Shown: positions 36,710-47,365, counted from the first letter of the stretch. The stretch is 61,762 nucleotides of DNA from Candidatus Heimdallarchaeota archaeon LC_2 (GCA_001940725.1 MDVR01000034.1:1-61762), one strand, 5' to 3'. The notes: a model not told the origin generated them from the letters alone. Numbers and translations are program-made.

Positions 36710-37531
36710 ATGAATATCCGGAATCTGAGGGAAAATTGGATTATATCCAATGGAATTTTGATAGTCATGTTAGCAATTTTGATAGTACAGCCTGTGAATC
36801 CTAATTCAATAACCGCCGATCGAGATGCATCAGGAATGGGCATTGAAAATGGGGATCAATTCTTATTTATTATGGAAAGCCTTATTGTGACTGCAGGATA
36901 CGGATTTAACCCACCATTTTTAGAATCAGATTTCTTTGCAGGTGATAATATCACTATAGGGACTGGTGATGAGTTTACAATGACCATAGTGAATGCAACT
37001 CCCCAAGTTATTGATGAAGGCTACTCAATATTGATTACTTTGAGTAATAATTCGTACGGGGTTACTACGGATCTCATAATAGGCAATACCGGACTCATAA
37101 CTTTTCCAGGCTGGGGTTTTTGGGAAAAGGAAATGGATGAATTTCTTGCGTCTTTTGACAATGTGGGTGAAGTTAGACGATCAAGTGGGACTATTCAAGT
37201 TTCATTTAGAATGATTAATACGAAGGAAATTGAGCTGAATAAAGTAATTGCAATTGAAAGAATTCTGGTGGAAATTCATTATGATGCCATAACCGGGGTT
37301 CTTCTATATTTGGCAGTTATAGTGGATACTCATCTGAAGTCAGGAGCTCGATTGGTGGATTATGAAATTATCTTACGCCAAATTGGGTACACATTCTATG
37401 ATCCCCCTTTCGTTCCTCACTTTCAAACAGATATTCGTCGAATAAGCTCTTCCAGCTTCAATATTATTCAGATAACACTAGTTTCTATTGTATTATTACG
37501 AATAATTTTCAGTAAAAAGGGGAGAATCTAA
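36710..37531 (+). CDS. Secreted, membrane-anchored protein
   Basis: ATG at 36710 (17 codons into the frame) gives a signal peptide (ENWIISNGILIVMLAILIVQ). The ectodomain starts GIENGDQFLFIMES, which resembles the start of the Thr-rich protein at 32292. It has no Thr-rich stalk and ends in a membrane anchor (SFNIIQITLVSIVLLRIIFS) with a basic tail. It is probably a cell-surface lipid- or ligand-binding module; function unknown. Confidence 0.7.
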   Translation: MNIRNLRENWIISNGILIVMLAILIVQPVNPNSITADRDASGMGIENGDQFLFIMESLIVTAGYGFNPPFLESDFFAGDNITIGTGDEFTMTIVNATPQVIDEGYSILITLSNNSYGVTTDLIIGNTGLITFPGWGFWEKEMDEFLASFDNVGEVRRSSGTIQVSFRMINTKEIELNKVIAIERILVEIHYDAITGVLLYLAVIVDTHLKSGARLVDYEIILRQIGYTFYDPPFVPHFQTDIRRISSSSFNIIQITLVSIVLLRIIFSKKGRI

Positions 37532-37882
37532 CATCCAAATTTCCCGCTTAGGGTGTATAACAACAAATATTTTCATTTTGAATTATATTGCGTATAATAC
37601 ACACTCCGAAAAGTCATAAATTTCAATCCTTAGACATCGTTAGACTCATGCGCAGTTAAATTGCAAAATATTCCTGTTTCAAGAGACACCAATATAATTG
37701 CGTATATCTCAAAAGTCTATTTTGTATTATTTTGTATATTTGGGGGGAGTTATATTCTAATTGATTGTATCGGTACAAATTACTAAAACTAAATGTTTAC
37801 AGTAGCGCATCAATATATTTCATTTTCAAATTCTGAAATCACTTATATAAACTCACAATATACTACAATTCTTTAAAAATCT
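37532..37882. other. Intergenic region with ATTGCGTATA repeats
   Basis: No gene. Two copies of an ATTGCGTATA-type motif (37581-37597, 37691-37709) lie here; both genes flanking the region end into it, so a regulatory role for the motif is uncertain. Confidence 0.4.
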
Positions 37883-39184
37883 TCAATCATGGGTTTCTGG
37901 CGGATTGCGAACGCGCATTTCTTCATACTCCACGAAGCTCAAAGGAATGACTGTATGTTCCATCCTTTGTGGTATTTGACTCAATCCAGCCTCCCCACTA
38001 CGATTCACAGCCATTTCTGTGCCTATAGAACCTATTGCTTCAGAGAAAATAGTGGAGATAATAACTGCTGTAATCAACGTATTCCCCAGATCTGGCTCTC
38101 CTCCTGCAACTAGAATGTCATTTGCTATCGCTACGAGACCCAGAGCAACTCCTCCCTGAGCTAACAGACCTAAGCCCAAATTTTTCTGTAATATAGGATC
38201 TGCCTTTACAATTCCACTACCAAAATAGGCACCACCCAACTTACCAACGCTTCTAGCAATTAAATAGATCAAAGCTAAAAACGGAAAAGGCGTGAAATCG
38301 TCTACTACAATACGGGCACCCACCAGAACGAAAAATAACATTACGATCGGACTCATCACAACTTCAAGTAAATCACTCATCTTTGCATAATTATCACCTA
38401 GGCGATTTGTAGCAACAATCCCCATGGTCATGCAAGCACTTATTACAGATGTTTCGAGATAATGGGCCATTCCCATGACGAAAATAAGCATGGCAAGCGA
38501 TAATTCCATCATTTCAAGCTCATCATCCATTCTTTCTACAATTTCATCCATTATATATCCAACTACGAAGCCTAGAGCCACGGCGTATCCAACTTCCGCT
38601 ATAAAACCCTCAATAACATTGAGTACAGTGGCGGTACCACCTAAGGATACTTTCAAGTATACTAGAATCGCCTGTACAATCATAATTGCCAGGACATCAT
38701 CAAATGCTAATATCCACTGAATTCTAGTAGTTAGAGGTCCTGCTGCTTTTTTCTTTCTTAATATCTCGATTGTTGCAGCTGGGGCGGTCGCAGTTGCTAA
38801 TCCCGCTAAAATAAGTGCCAGGAGAAAAGTTCCATCAAAAGCCATAACTGCAAAAAATACTATTATAAAGGCTCCTCCGGCCTCTGCAATAAGGACAACG
38901 GTAATGAATTTTGGATGCTGCTTAATGAGATCAAATTTAATCTCTGTACCTATTTTAAACCCTATAAGACCCAATGCCATAGTTTCTACAAGTAAAAACC
39001 AATCCCCAAGCTCCTCTTCGACTTCAACCCCATTCAACAAGGTATTTGCCAAAATAAATCCAGAGACCAAGTAGACCACGATATGTGGGACCCTGTACTG
39101 TTTGAAAAAGAGTGAGGCAAGATAACCTACCGTCAGGAAGATTCCGAGAAGAAGGATAGGTTCTTCCAGTAGAGGATGGGCCAT
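37883..39184 (-). CDS. CPA2-type cation/proton antiporter (Kef/Na+-H+ family)
   Basis: About twelve hydrophobic helices. Family motifs: LIGFKIGTEIKFDLIKQHP (extracellular-entry region), LAGLATATAPAATIEILRKK (the TATAPAA stretch of the family's TxSxP crossover), and ILAFDDVLAIMIVQ, which carries the Asp pair (FDD) that binds the ion in CPA2 transporters. There is no N-domain or TrkA-C regulatory tail in the 433 residues. Na+ versus K+ cannot be told. ATG at 39184. Confidence 0.88.
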   Translation of the reverse strand: MAHPLLEEPILLLGIFLTVGYLASLFFKQYRVPHIVVYLVSGFILANTLLNGVEVEEELGDWFLLVETMALGLIGFKIGTEIKFDLIKQHPKFITVVLIAEAGGAFIIVFFAVMAFDGTFLLALILAGLATATAPAATIEILRKKKAAGPLTTRIQWILAFDDVLAIMIVQAILVYLKVSLGGTATVLNVIEGFIAEVGYAVALGFVVGYIMDEIVERMDDELEMMELSLAMLIFVMGMAHYLETSVISACMTMGIVATNRLGDNYAKMSDLLEVVMSPIVMLFFVLVGARIVVDDFTPFPFLALIYLIARSVGKLGGAYFGSGIVKADPILQKNLGLGLLAQGGVALGLVAIANDILVAGGEPDLGNTLITAVIISTIFSEAIGSIGTEMAVNRSGEAGLSQIPQRMEHTVIPLSFVEYEEMRVRNPPETHD

Positions 39185-39826
39185 CGAACTCGCTGATTTA
39201 TTTGCCTAATTATACATATCGATAAAGGAAAGCTGTGATTTAGCATTTCGAGTGAAAATACACAATTTTAAGTATTGATTTCATGTAATCTGAATGTAAA
39301 TGTTAAAAATATTGCAATTAGTTAAAAACCAACTATTTATATAATTTTTTTACATACATATCGTTATACAATTATATAAAATCGAAATATGATGTTTATT
39401 TTCGGTTAATTGGACAATACAATCGAAAGTAACAGTCTCCAGAATCTGAAAAGGTGTGATAAAATGCAATGAAAAAGGTGCGATATTGAGCATAAAAAAA
39501 TGTAGTCGGGGGGATTTTCACGGTCACACTGGATATTTGCATGCTCTTTAAATAAGAATACTTTCGGGCACCTCTCACCAGAGTAACTGTCATTAATGCT
39601 TGAAACGCGAAAATACGAGTTTTTCACCATAAACCATATGGAATTTCACTGTTTTCCTCCATATTTTGACATGATTCAAACTCATCCGGCGAGAAATTCA
39701 CTATATACCTCGTATTTTTGCACAATTGATCTTTTTTGCAATAAATTACAAAGTTGAACTTTGGTTTTATTTGAAACTTTTGTAGTAGATGGACTGAATT
39801 CATTGTATAACGTAAATTCGAAACCA
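39185..39826. other. Intergenic region, no gene recognised
   Basis: Three overlapping minus-strand frames of 65-75 codons are present, but their products look random. A GC-richer patch at 39505-39575 (containing TCGGGGGGATTTTCACGG) is not explained. Confidence 0.35.
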
Positions 39827-39835
39827 TTTTATATA

Positions 39836-39962
39836 GGGTGGATACTATTAAATCACGGTTTCTCGCATTTTGGGACTTTAATTAGCCCACCCTGCGGAAT
39901 TAATTGGTAAAAACGGGAAGTTCTTTGTAGTGGGTGCATGTCCTTCCCTACCAATTTTTTTT
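39836..39962 (+). ncRNA. Candidate small RNA with intrinsic-terminator-like end
   Basis: GGGTGG (39836-39841) can pair with CCACCC (39887-39892). A second, stronger structure closes with AATTGGTA (39902-39909) and TACCAATT (39949-39956), 8 bp, containing an inner GGGAAG/CTTCCC helix, and is followed by T8 (39955-39962). A TATA-like TTTTATAT at 39827-39834 precedes it, although that is nearer than the usual 25 nt, so the 5' end may be at ~39855. The T8 tract gives the plus strand. No family is recognised. Confidence 0.5.
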
Positions 39963-42129
39963 AATCAGAACTTATTTACAAAGAAAATATCATCCCTCAT
40001 TAACTTTGTAAATTAATCATAAGACCCAAGATCAATTTTGTTTACATTGTTAACAATCTAAACGTAATAGATCCAGATGAAATTAATTAATCGTATATAC
40101 TGTCAATACATAAAAATATTTTACTTGAATATACTTTTTATGATAAATAACCAGGATACAAAATCTTATAGTAACAATGCATTTAATCCCTCCCCATTTT
40201 TTGTACAAAAAATCATAAATGATTACCTTTGTAATTTAATGACCCCAACCATTGAAAGTAATACCTTTTGCTAGTACCATTTTACAAAGTGTGCCTCAAA
40301 CCCTAATGCTTCATAATTTTGATTATTTAATAACTATAAAGCGAATATTGTAGCAAGAAGTCTTATTTTGTAATCATTATGCTTACTAAGCATGCGGAAT
40401 CCAAAATAAACATGTATAAACCTAATTGGTTATCTTATTATGGGTTAATTCTTATTTTTCATAATTGTCTTCTAGAAGTCTGATATTATGTATTTCTTGA
40501 TGAATTGTACTAATCTTTATTTATACAAATGAGCTTATAATCTGTATATTGTTTATTTGCTGAAATTATTGGTGTACCATTCTATCCTTTAATTGATTTT
40601 ACTGAAATAAATGAAATAATTAATTGAATGTTTATTAAATAATATATTAATTTTAATTTTGTTTTTCAATAATTGCGTGAAATAATGTAATAGTATAGGA
40701 AATAAACCTACAATTTAGCTACAATATTTAATTAATTGTGTTGTTAATAGTTATAATAACTCTTAATTTGTGCATTTCAATAATATATTGTATATATCTT
40801 TGGAATTAAGATCAATTAATCATCATGAAATGACGAATAATTAATATCTAAATTAGGGTAATATTAATAAAAATAATGATTTTATAGATCTAAATTTATG
40901 AATTACAGATATTATAATGATATAAGTTATGTAAATATATCATTATTTAAAAAATAATTAAACATGTAAACCCTTTATTCCATAAATAAAGATGAAATGG
41001 CCATATCCATAAATGCTGTTACAGGTGCATAAATCCATTTGAAATATACTTTTATATAGTTATAGATGATAAATGAATGATATGTATTTAGTACCACTTA
41101 TAGTGGTAATGAAACATGTTTTATTGCCAAATCTATTCCAAACTTCAAATAAATTCATTAAATGTATATTCAATGTTATTGTGTATCATATTTTTATTTT
41201 AGTTGCATAATCTATCCATCAATTTAGGTAGTGCCGAATTAATTAATATTATTTTATATATTACTAGATGAATTCTTTAATAATAATATCTATATCTAGG
41301 AAGAACTTGGTTATAAGTTACTATATTCTTTTGATTAAATTAATTGCAGCCAAAAAGATAATTTCTCATATTTTTATTTTACGCTTTATATTTCTTATCA
41401 CAATTCTTAATATTTTATCTTTCAAAAAAATATATCACTGCACAAATTAAAATGTCCTGTGTGTTAATTTCTATTTCAAACTAATTTCAAATGTCATAAA
41501 GTATATCGAAACAATATATACATTTTTCCTGGACAATCAATCACAAAATTTACTACAAATTCATTTTCAAAAAGTATTACCTTCCTTAATTCTTATCAAC
41601 ATAATTTTCTTCCAATTAATTCAAATAAATTTTTATGAGCAGAGTTTGAAATGGGAAATAATTATTTAAGATGAATCGTATTAAATTTAAGATGAATCGT
41701 ATTAAATTATATTGAAAAATTTTCCTTATGTCGATAATATAAATTCACAATCCATTGTTCTTATTGGGTTCGGATTAATTTGTTTAGATCAACATGATTA
41801 GAATTTCAGACATTTGAATGAAAGATATTAACAAACTTCATCGCAACATCTCCCGGTAAATAGGTCATGGCTTTTTCTGATTCATAAAAGTATTATTAAG
41901 TTTCTGAAGTAATAATAATTATTTGTGATCACATCATTATGTTGCATCAAATAATTAATTATAATTAATCGGAAAAAATATTATTGAAAATCATAATAAT
42001 ATTACCTTCTGAATCAACTCTCAGGCAGCTTCATTTCGGACTAGTGCACAAATCAACATTTTCATTAATATACTAAATTAGAATTGAAAAACGAAATCCT
42101 TTTTTAATTTTCAAGCCAATTTCTAATTA
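39963..42129. other. 2.2-kb very AT-rich gene desert
   Basis: No frame above ~65 codons with coding character on either strand. The only structure noted is a 21-bp tandem duplication at 41665-41706. Confidence 0.5.
41665..41706. repeat. Two-copy 21-bp tandem repeat
   Basis: The 21-bp unit starting TTTAAGATGAATCGTATT, at 41665-41685, is repeated exactly at 41686-41706. It sits in noncoding DNA. Confidence 0.8.
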
Positions 42130-43005
42130 ATGCGCCCCCTTACAACACTAGTTATTTCACTTATTTTTCTGAATATATCCGGATTCCCACAACCAATCCA
42201 TGCTCAGGTCGATTGTTTTCCCAATTCTTGTTATGATTCAAACTTGCTGACCAAATTTGGAAATATATTTGAATGACAGTATACAAGGGATAAGCAAGAT
42301 AAATTCGATGCTTTTGTTTGGGATTTTGGTTTATGGTTCGATTTGTCAATCACATTTGGTGATATTGCTCAAATTTCATTTCAATTTCTTAGAGACATCA
42401 AAGACATCTCTCAACCAGAAACTTTCCAGATTATTCCTATATTGCCTGACTAAAATAAATTTATTCAAATTGGAGGGATTAGTGTGGATCCTGATAATTT
42501 TGTTAGTCTTGGATTGCACGATTTGATTCGTCCAACAATAAGACAAGTTGGCTCCCAATTGGTAAATGCAATTGAGTTTTTATGTGCAGGAAAATATTCA
42601 GAAATAACTTTAAAATCAGATAATGAATATATTTTTAGAACTATTCAACATGATATTCTAGACGGGATGCTTTATACCTTGACGAATATGACCTTCTCAA
42701 TTTCAGACACTTTTGCCAATCAGTTATAATTCAGTCACATATCAACTCAGGTTGATATTTCTACTGGTTTTTTAATAGCTAGAGAGCTTTTCTCTATCGA
42801 TTTCATCAACAATGCAACATATATATCTCATTTTTCTTTCCAAAATAATTCTGAAATTCAAGAACCACAAAGTACTACCATCTTATCTGCATCAGAAACT
42901 ATTACCATCTTATCTGAATTAACTGCACCATTATCTCTGGATTTAGCATCCATTGTTACATTGACCTTAATTGCATTAGTTATGGTAGAGAAGAAAAAAG
43001 AATAA
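42130..43005 (+). pseudogene. Frameshifted secreted-protein gene (family A, copy 1)
   Basis: ATG at 42130 starts a good signal peptide (RPLTTLVISLIFLNISGFPQ) and PNSCYDSNLL, then stops at TGA 42274. The matching reading frame resumes as KQDKFDAFVWDFGLWFDLS..., stops, and resumes again as HDLIRPTIRQVGSQLVNAIE, then SDTFANQL stop, then DISTGFLIARELFSIDF to a C-terminal anchor and KKKE stop at 43003. At least three lesions are present. The order matches the intact layout seen in 43229-44123. Confidence 0.7.
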
Positions 43006-43194
43006 ATTTACTTTCGAAATATACTTCATCATCATCTTTGTATTGTATTCAATTTTCTTCTTGAATAAGTTGAAAATTTTATTGTTTTTTGATATTCCAA
43101 TTGTATTGTCTTCAACAGGGATGTCAGAGTCAACAATATTACCTGATTGTCAATTTCTTTTTGATTCCTGATGCAGTAAATGAAAAATATTTAT

Positions 43195-43212
43195 CGAAAT
43201 ATTTTTAGATTT
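43195..43212 (+). promoter_or_regulatory. Promoter element of secreted-protein gene at 43229
   Basis: CGAAATATTTTTAGATTT starts 34 nt before the ATG. The same 18 nt stand 34 nt before the paralogue's ATG at 45795 (45761-45778). The AT core is a TATA box; the spacing implies a leaderless mRNA. Confidence 0.6.
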
Positions 43213-43228
43213 CCTTTAAATTTCTATC

Positions 43229-44123
43229 ATGTTGAAGAAATTCCTTTTCTTATCCTTTTCACTTTTATTTCTGATCTTAGTGGGTTCAATTAATCCCACC
43301 TCTGCACTTGATAAATGTGATGGCAGGACCTGTTATAATGATATTCTGCCAATAAATGAGGGTGATAGTTTCACCTGGATCTATGAAAAAGAAAATACAA
43401 AAAATACTAATTATTATAATATTATAGATAAAGGGCTTCCAAGCGATTTTGCAATGAATGAAGGAGGAACCACATTAATCCAAATAATGGAAGATATCAG
43501 AGGTATCAGCAATCTTGATTACTTGTTTGCTGAGGACAAATATTTTGAAACATCAATTACTATTGAGGGATCAGAAGTTCCTACAAGCGTATCTGACACC
43601 CTGTTTGAAACCTTATTGATCTATCCTACAATAAACAATTTGGATGGTAATCTGGTTAATATTTTTGAATTTCTGGCCTCCATACGGCCTTTTGAAGAAA
43701 TAATCTTCAACCCTTTCCTAGATCACCATGAGATAAAATTAATCAGCAGAACAATAAACGATGGCATATTTACTGAGTTTACAGAGATTGAGGTCGCAGT
43801 TTACCGTTAACCATACTAACGTGCTCCTAAGTTCAGTCGCAATTGAAAATATTCACGTGGCAACAGGTTTGATGATATCCTATAATCTCGAGTTTGAAGA
43901 TATTGAAAATGATGCGTTTTACAGGGTGTATCTTGAATTTCTAGATGAGATACCAGATCCTGTGATAGAAGAACCAGATGTGGGAATAATTTCAAACACC
44001 ATTCAAAACACAATCATTAAATTGGATCAAACTGCCCTAATACCTCCTGTATTTTCAGCTTTAATGGTTGTCCTCTTTGTTGTATTCTTGGTGGGAATAA
44101 GGTCTCTAAAAATAATGGAATAA
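43229..44123 (+). pseudogene. Frameshifted secreted surface-protein gene (family A, copy 2)
   Basis: A signal peptide (LKKFLFLSFSLLFLILVGSI) leads into CDGRTCYND, GDSFTWIYEK and the family core ending EFTEIEVAVYR stop (43808-43810). The C-terminal half, TVNHTNVLLSSVAIENIHVA to a membrane anchor (VFSALMVVLFVVFLVGIRSL), continues in the next frame. Removing one T from the TTT at 43800-43802 joins them, giving VAVTVNHTN, as in copy 3 (DTVNQTNK). So a single inserted base breaks an otherwise complete gene. Role: probably an extracellular, anchored binding protein. Confidence 0.75.
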
Positions 44124-44236
44124 TGAAATAATGAAATTTAAAATAAGCTGCACACTGGAAAGTTGATTTTACCAAATAATGTACAGAGAGTGATAATTGC
44201 AGCTCACCCTCGCCAATACAAATAATAATTGGGTAT

Positions 44237-44371
44237 GAAAGCTCTGATACGATTGAAACAACCTCATCACAACCTTCAACATCTGAAGAAGGAGATGGTA
44301 ATGTTAATTCATGGTTAATCGTTCCTACTATTATTCTGACAACTTTTACGTATAAAAAATTAAGAAAATAA
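44237..44371 (+). pseudogene. Remnant of a secreted-protein C-terminus
   Basis: The frame ESSDTIETTSSQPSTSEEGD followed by a hydrophobic segment and a KKLRK tail, then TAA, is a Thr/Ser linker plus anchor without an upstream start. It looks like the 3' end of a lost secreted-protein gene. Confidence 0.55.
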
Positions 44372-44501
44372 AATTAATTCAATTGATAAATTTAATAAAA
44401 TTAAATATAATTTATTTCCGAATTCTACTCATATCTCATAGATATTGATTTGTATGTGCTCTGACTACTCTATTATGAATTTCATCATTATTTGATCACG
44501 A

Positions 44502-44580
44502 TATATCATCGATTACTCGTTCTACTTCTTTCTTTCTGGCTTGACTCAAAACCTCCAATTTTATCATTTCACTGCAATCT
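44502..44580 (-). pseudogene. 3' fragment of a paralogue of the 46712-47308 gene
   Basis: On the minus strand this reads EMIKLEVLSQARKKEVERVI, then DDIS and stop, very close to the C-terminus RKKEVERVIDEIL of the gene at 46712-47308. The DNA word TCGATTACTCGTTCTACTTC is shared. The remainder of the paralogue is missing. Confidence 0.6.
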
Positions 44581-44628
44581 GATAAATAAATTAATTAAGG
44601 TTTTCGTGTTATTGTCTATAGTATTGGA

Positions 44629-45533
44629 TTGAAAACACAGTTCGTAATATTATTACTCATATTTTCCTTTATCCCCCAAACAGTATTTTCACAAAGGGAT
44701 TTTTATATAGATCCTCACAAGACAGGGATATGTTATGATCCTCAGATTTTATTCAAAAAAGGTGAGATACTAACATGGTCAATCGCTGAGGCCACTTACA
44801 ATGATACCCGAATTGATGTCGATGGGTCATTCGTTGATTCATGGAAACTAGAGGCGAAATTCCTACAAATTTTGCCCCTGAAGTCCTTAATGATCCACAA
44901 ACTCTGATCGGTACCGGCGTTCCAGTGAACAATTCAATATATGCTTTCAATTTTGTAAATACGAACCGTGAGAGAACTGAAGTCAACTTTGACTCCCCTC
45001 CTTTTCTAATAAATTCGACCGATTCAAACCTGATTCTCTGGTTTTCTATTGCAGGTCAAAAGTTACCAAACGGACTTTTTGGCAACATCGGGGATCGCCG
45101 CCCTGGTCAATTTGTTCCATATAAATTCGTTATCCCAACTATCTACAAAACTGCAACTATTCAAGAAAATCGATTTGAAAGGATAATTCGTGAAATGGAC
45201 GAAGTTCATTCTTTCGATCATTCAATCCTTGATAATAATTATTGTTTATTTGACGCTGATCTTGATGGTTTTCCATATTTTCATGAAAGAAATGCAACTC
45301 TAGATCTCTCCATTAATATCCATTCAGGTATTCTTCAAAAATTACGATATACTAATTTATTATTAACAAGTACCAATCATTGGGAGACTGTTGCCATAAG
45401 TATCGAATTATCCCCTCCAGTTACATCAAATATCACCTTTGGTGGTTCCTCAATCCCCCAATTTCTATTAGTGTTCACACCTATCCTCATAATTGCTATA
45501 ATCCTCATGTACAAACGAATTAACCGGAAATAA
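44629..45533 (+). pseudogene. Frameshifted secreted surface-protein gene (family B)
   Basis: A TTG start and signal peptide (LKTQFVILLLIFSFIPQTVF) lead into IDPHKTGICYDPQ; the frame diverges near 44845 and ends 44907. The rest, GEIPTNFAPEVLNDPQTLIG to an anchor (IPQFLLVFTPILIIAIILMY), is in the frame one base back, so one base was lost at about 44836-44860. The anchor sequence is echoed by the remnant at 45584. Confidence 0.7.
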
Positions 45534-45583
45534 CATAGAAAATCCTAGACAAATTTAAATAAATCACATTTCATTTCGGGTTC

Positions 45584-45744
45584 ATGAGAGGGCAACTCGT
45601 TATCATCTTCCTTCTAATACTCTCAATTAGTCCTCAACAATAATCAGGATAGGAGAGTTTTCAATTTCCCAAATTCTATTGGTAATCACTCCAATTCTTA
45701 TTATTGCTATAATTATCATAAACAAGCAAATTAAACAAAATTAA
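45584..45744 (+). pseudogene. Internally deleted secreted-protein gene (signal peptide plus anchor)
   Basis: ATG at 45584 gives a signal peptide (MRGQLVIIFLLILSISPQQ) then a stop. Only ~45 nt later another frame gives FSISQILLVITPILIIAIII and NKQIKQN, matching the family B anchor IPQFLLVFTPILIIAIILMY. The ectodomain has been deleted. Confidence 0.65.
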
Positions 45745-45760
45745 TCTATTATTACATAAG

Positions 45761-45778
45761 CGAAATATTTTTAGATTT
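45761..45778 (+). promoter_or_regulatory. Promoter element of secreted-protein gene at 45795
   Basis: Exact copy of the 18 nt at 43195-43212, at the same distance from its ATG. Confidence 0.6.
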
Positions 45779-45794
45779 ATGTTAAATCCCTATC

Positions 45795-46688
45795 ATGTTG
45801 AAGAAATTCCTATCCCTATCAGTTTCATTTGTCTTGTTGATAATGATAGGTTTTGCCTCACCCACCACTGCACTAAATAGTTGTGACGGTAGAGCCTGTT
45901 ATGATGATCGATTGCCAATTTTACCTGGCGATACGTTCACCTGGACCTACATAAAGAAAAGCACAAGCGGTCTAAGTTATTATCATTCAATAGATAAAGG
46001 CCTGCCAAGGGATTTTGCGATGAATACAGTTGATCCCGCATCAATTACTATCGAAATAATTAAAGAGATTCGAGGTATTAGCACTAATGATTATTTTCTT
46101 TCTGAAGATGAATATTTTGAAACCACAATTACGATTGCGGGCTCGAGCGCCCCATCTGATATAGAAGAGGACCTGTTTGAGACTTTCTTGATCAATCCCA
46201 CTTTGTATGATTTTGATGGGGGTGTAATTAATTGATACGAGCTCTTAGTCTCCACACGTCCATTTGATGAGACATATTACACTCCATATCCAAATAATCA
46301 TGAATTCAAAACAATTACTAGGGACATTGTAAATGGTATATTTTCAGAGAACACAGTTGTTGAAGTGTTTGATACGGTGAACCAAACTAACAAAATCTCA
46401 TCATCAGAATCAATTAAGCTCATTCATATCGCTACAGGATTGATGATTTCTCATAGTTTAGTCCTATTAGATCTCAAATACAATGAAGAATATACGGGAG
46501 AATTTCTATTGATGACGCAAATACCTGTCTTTGGGGATGATTTGGTGGGGTCAACTGCCGATTTGCCTCTAATTACAGTTGTCAACCTTGACAGATCGGG
46601 TTTTATCTTGCCATTATTTTATGCATTAGTAATAATACTGGCTATAATTTTCATAGCTGGAGTTCGATCTCTAAAAATAATGAAATAA
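45795..46688 (+). pseudogene. Secreted surface-protein gene with in-frame stop (family A, copy 3)
   Basis: Signal peptide and CDGRACYDD, GDTFTWTYIKK as in copy 2, then TGA at 46233-46235 after FDGGVIN. The same frame continues as YELLVSTRPFDETYY to TVNQTNKISSSESIKLIHIA and a C-terminal anchor (LPLFYALVIILAIIFIAGVRSL, here given in two parts: LPLFYALVIILAI and IFIAGVRSL). Copy 2 has Ile at the stop position (NIFEF); a TGG Trp or other codon mutated to TGA is likely. A single nonsense change breaks the gene. Confidence 0.75.
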
Positions 46689-46711
46689 CGGTTCGAAATC
46701 TAGTATATCTA

Positions 46712-47308
46712 TTACAAAATTTCGTCGATTACTCGTTCTACTTCTTTCTTTCTTAAATGGGTTAAAACACTATTCAATACTCTCTCTTTGACTTCTGCAA
46801 CAATTTCTGGTGTGAGGTTCTCTGAGCTTCTCAACATGCTCTTAATCAGGCTAATTACTGTCATTTCAAAAGCAGCAGGAGATGGTAATAATTTTGCAAG
46901 GGCACGAGGAATCATGAATGCGAATTGGTAGTAGCCAATCATTAGTCTACGGTCCTTAGCTCCTGGATTTAAAAGTTTAAAGCACATAAGTAGGGTCCGA
47001 TATTCACTGGTCCCAGATACTGGTAGATCAAAACACCCTTCTTCATAAGCATGTCCCATTCCTAGTGCTGAAATATAGCCCAGAGCCATTTGTTGTAGAT
47101 GAGCATCCATTGTAAACTCATCAAGATCCGTATTTGGTAAACCCCCAAAATCTCTCATTAGAACCTTTGGACCTGAATCTGACACATGAAAAATGGCAAG
47201 AGGAATCTTCCCAGGTGCAATTAGGGTATATTTTTTACCGGTGTTTTGTGTGGGAACGGTTGATCTGCTTTTTTCTTTGAATTCACTGCCCAATCTAACA
47301 CTTCCCAA
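46712..47308 (-). CDS. Possible longin/roadblock-like protein
   Basis: I do not recognise this 198-residue protein with certainty. It starts with a polar stretch, then TLIAPGKIPLAIFHVSDSGP, a strand-loop-strand opening like longin domains, a helix (MDAHLQQMALGYISALGMGHAY), more strands (FDLPVSGTSEYRTLLMCFKL, YYQFAFMIPRAL) and a long C-terminal helix (LTPEIVAEVKERVLNSVL). It is probably a cytosolic regulatory module. Its start codon is TTG; the first ~25 residues may not be translated. A broken paralogue fragment is at 44502-44580. Confidence 0.6.
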   Translation of the reverse strand: MGSVRLGSEFKEKSRSTVPTQNTGKKYTLIAPGKIPLAIFHVSDSGPKVLMRDFGGLPNTDLDEFTMDAHLQQMALGYISALGMGHAYEEGCFDLPVSGTSEYRTLLMCFKLLNPGAKDRRLMIGYYQFAFMIPRALAKLLPSPAAFEMTVISLIKSMLRSSENLTPEIVAEVKERVLNSVLTHLRKKEVERVIDEIL

Positions 47309-47365
47309 ACTTATAATTTACCACCCCAAGAAATAATTCATCGATTAGGTGTGTGTAATAGCAAT

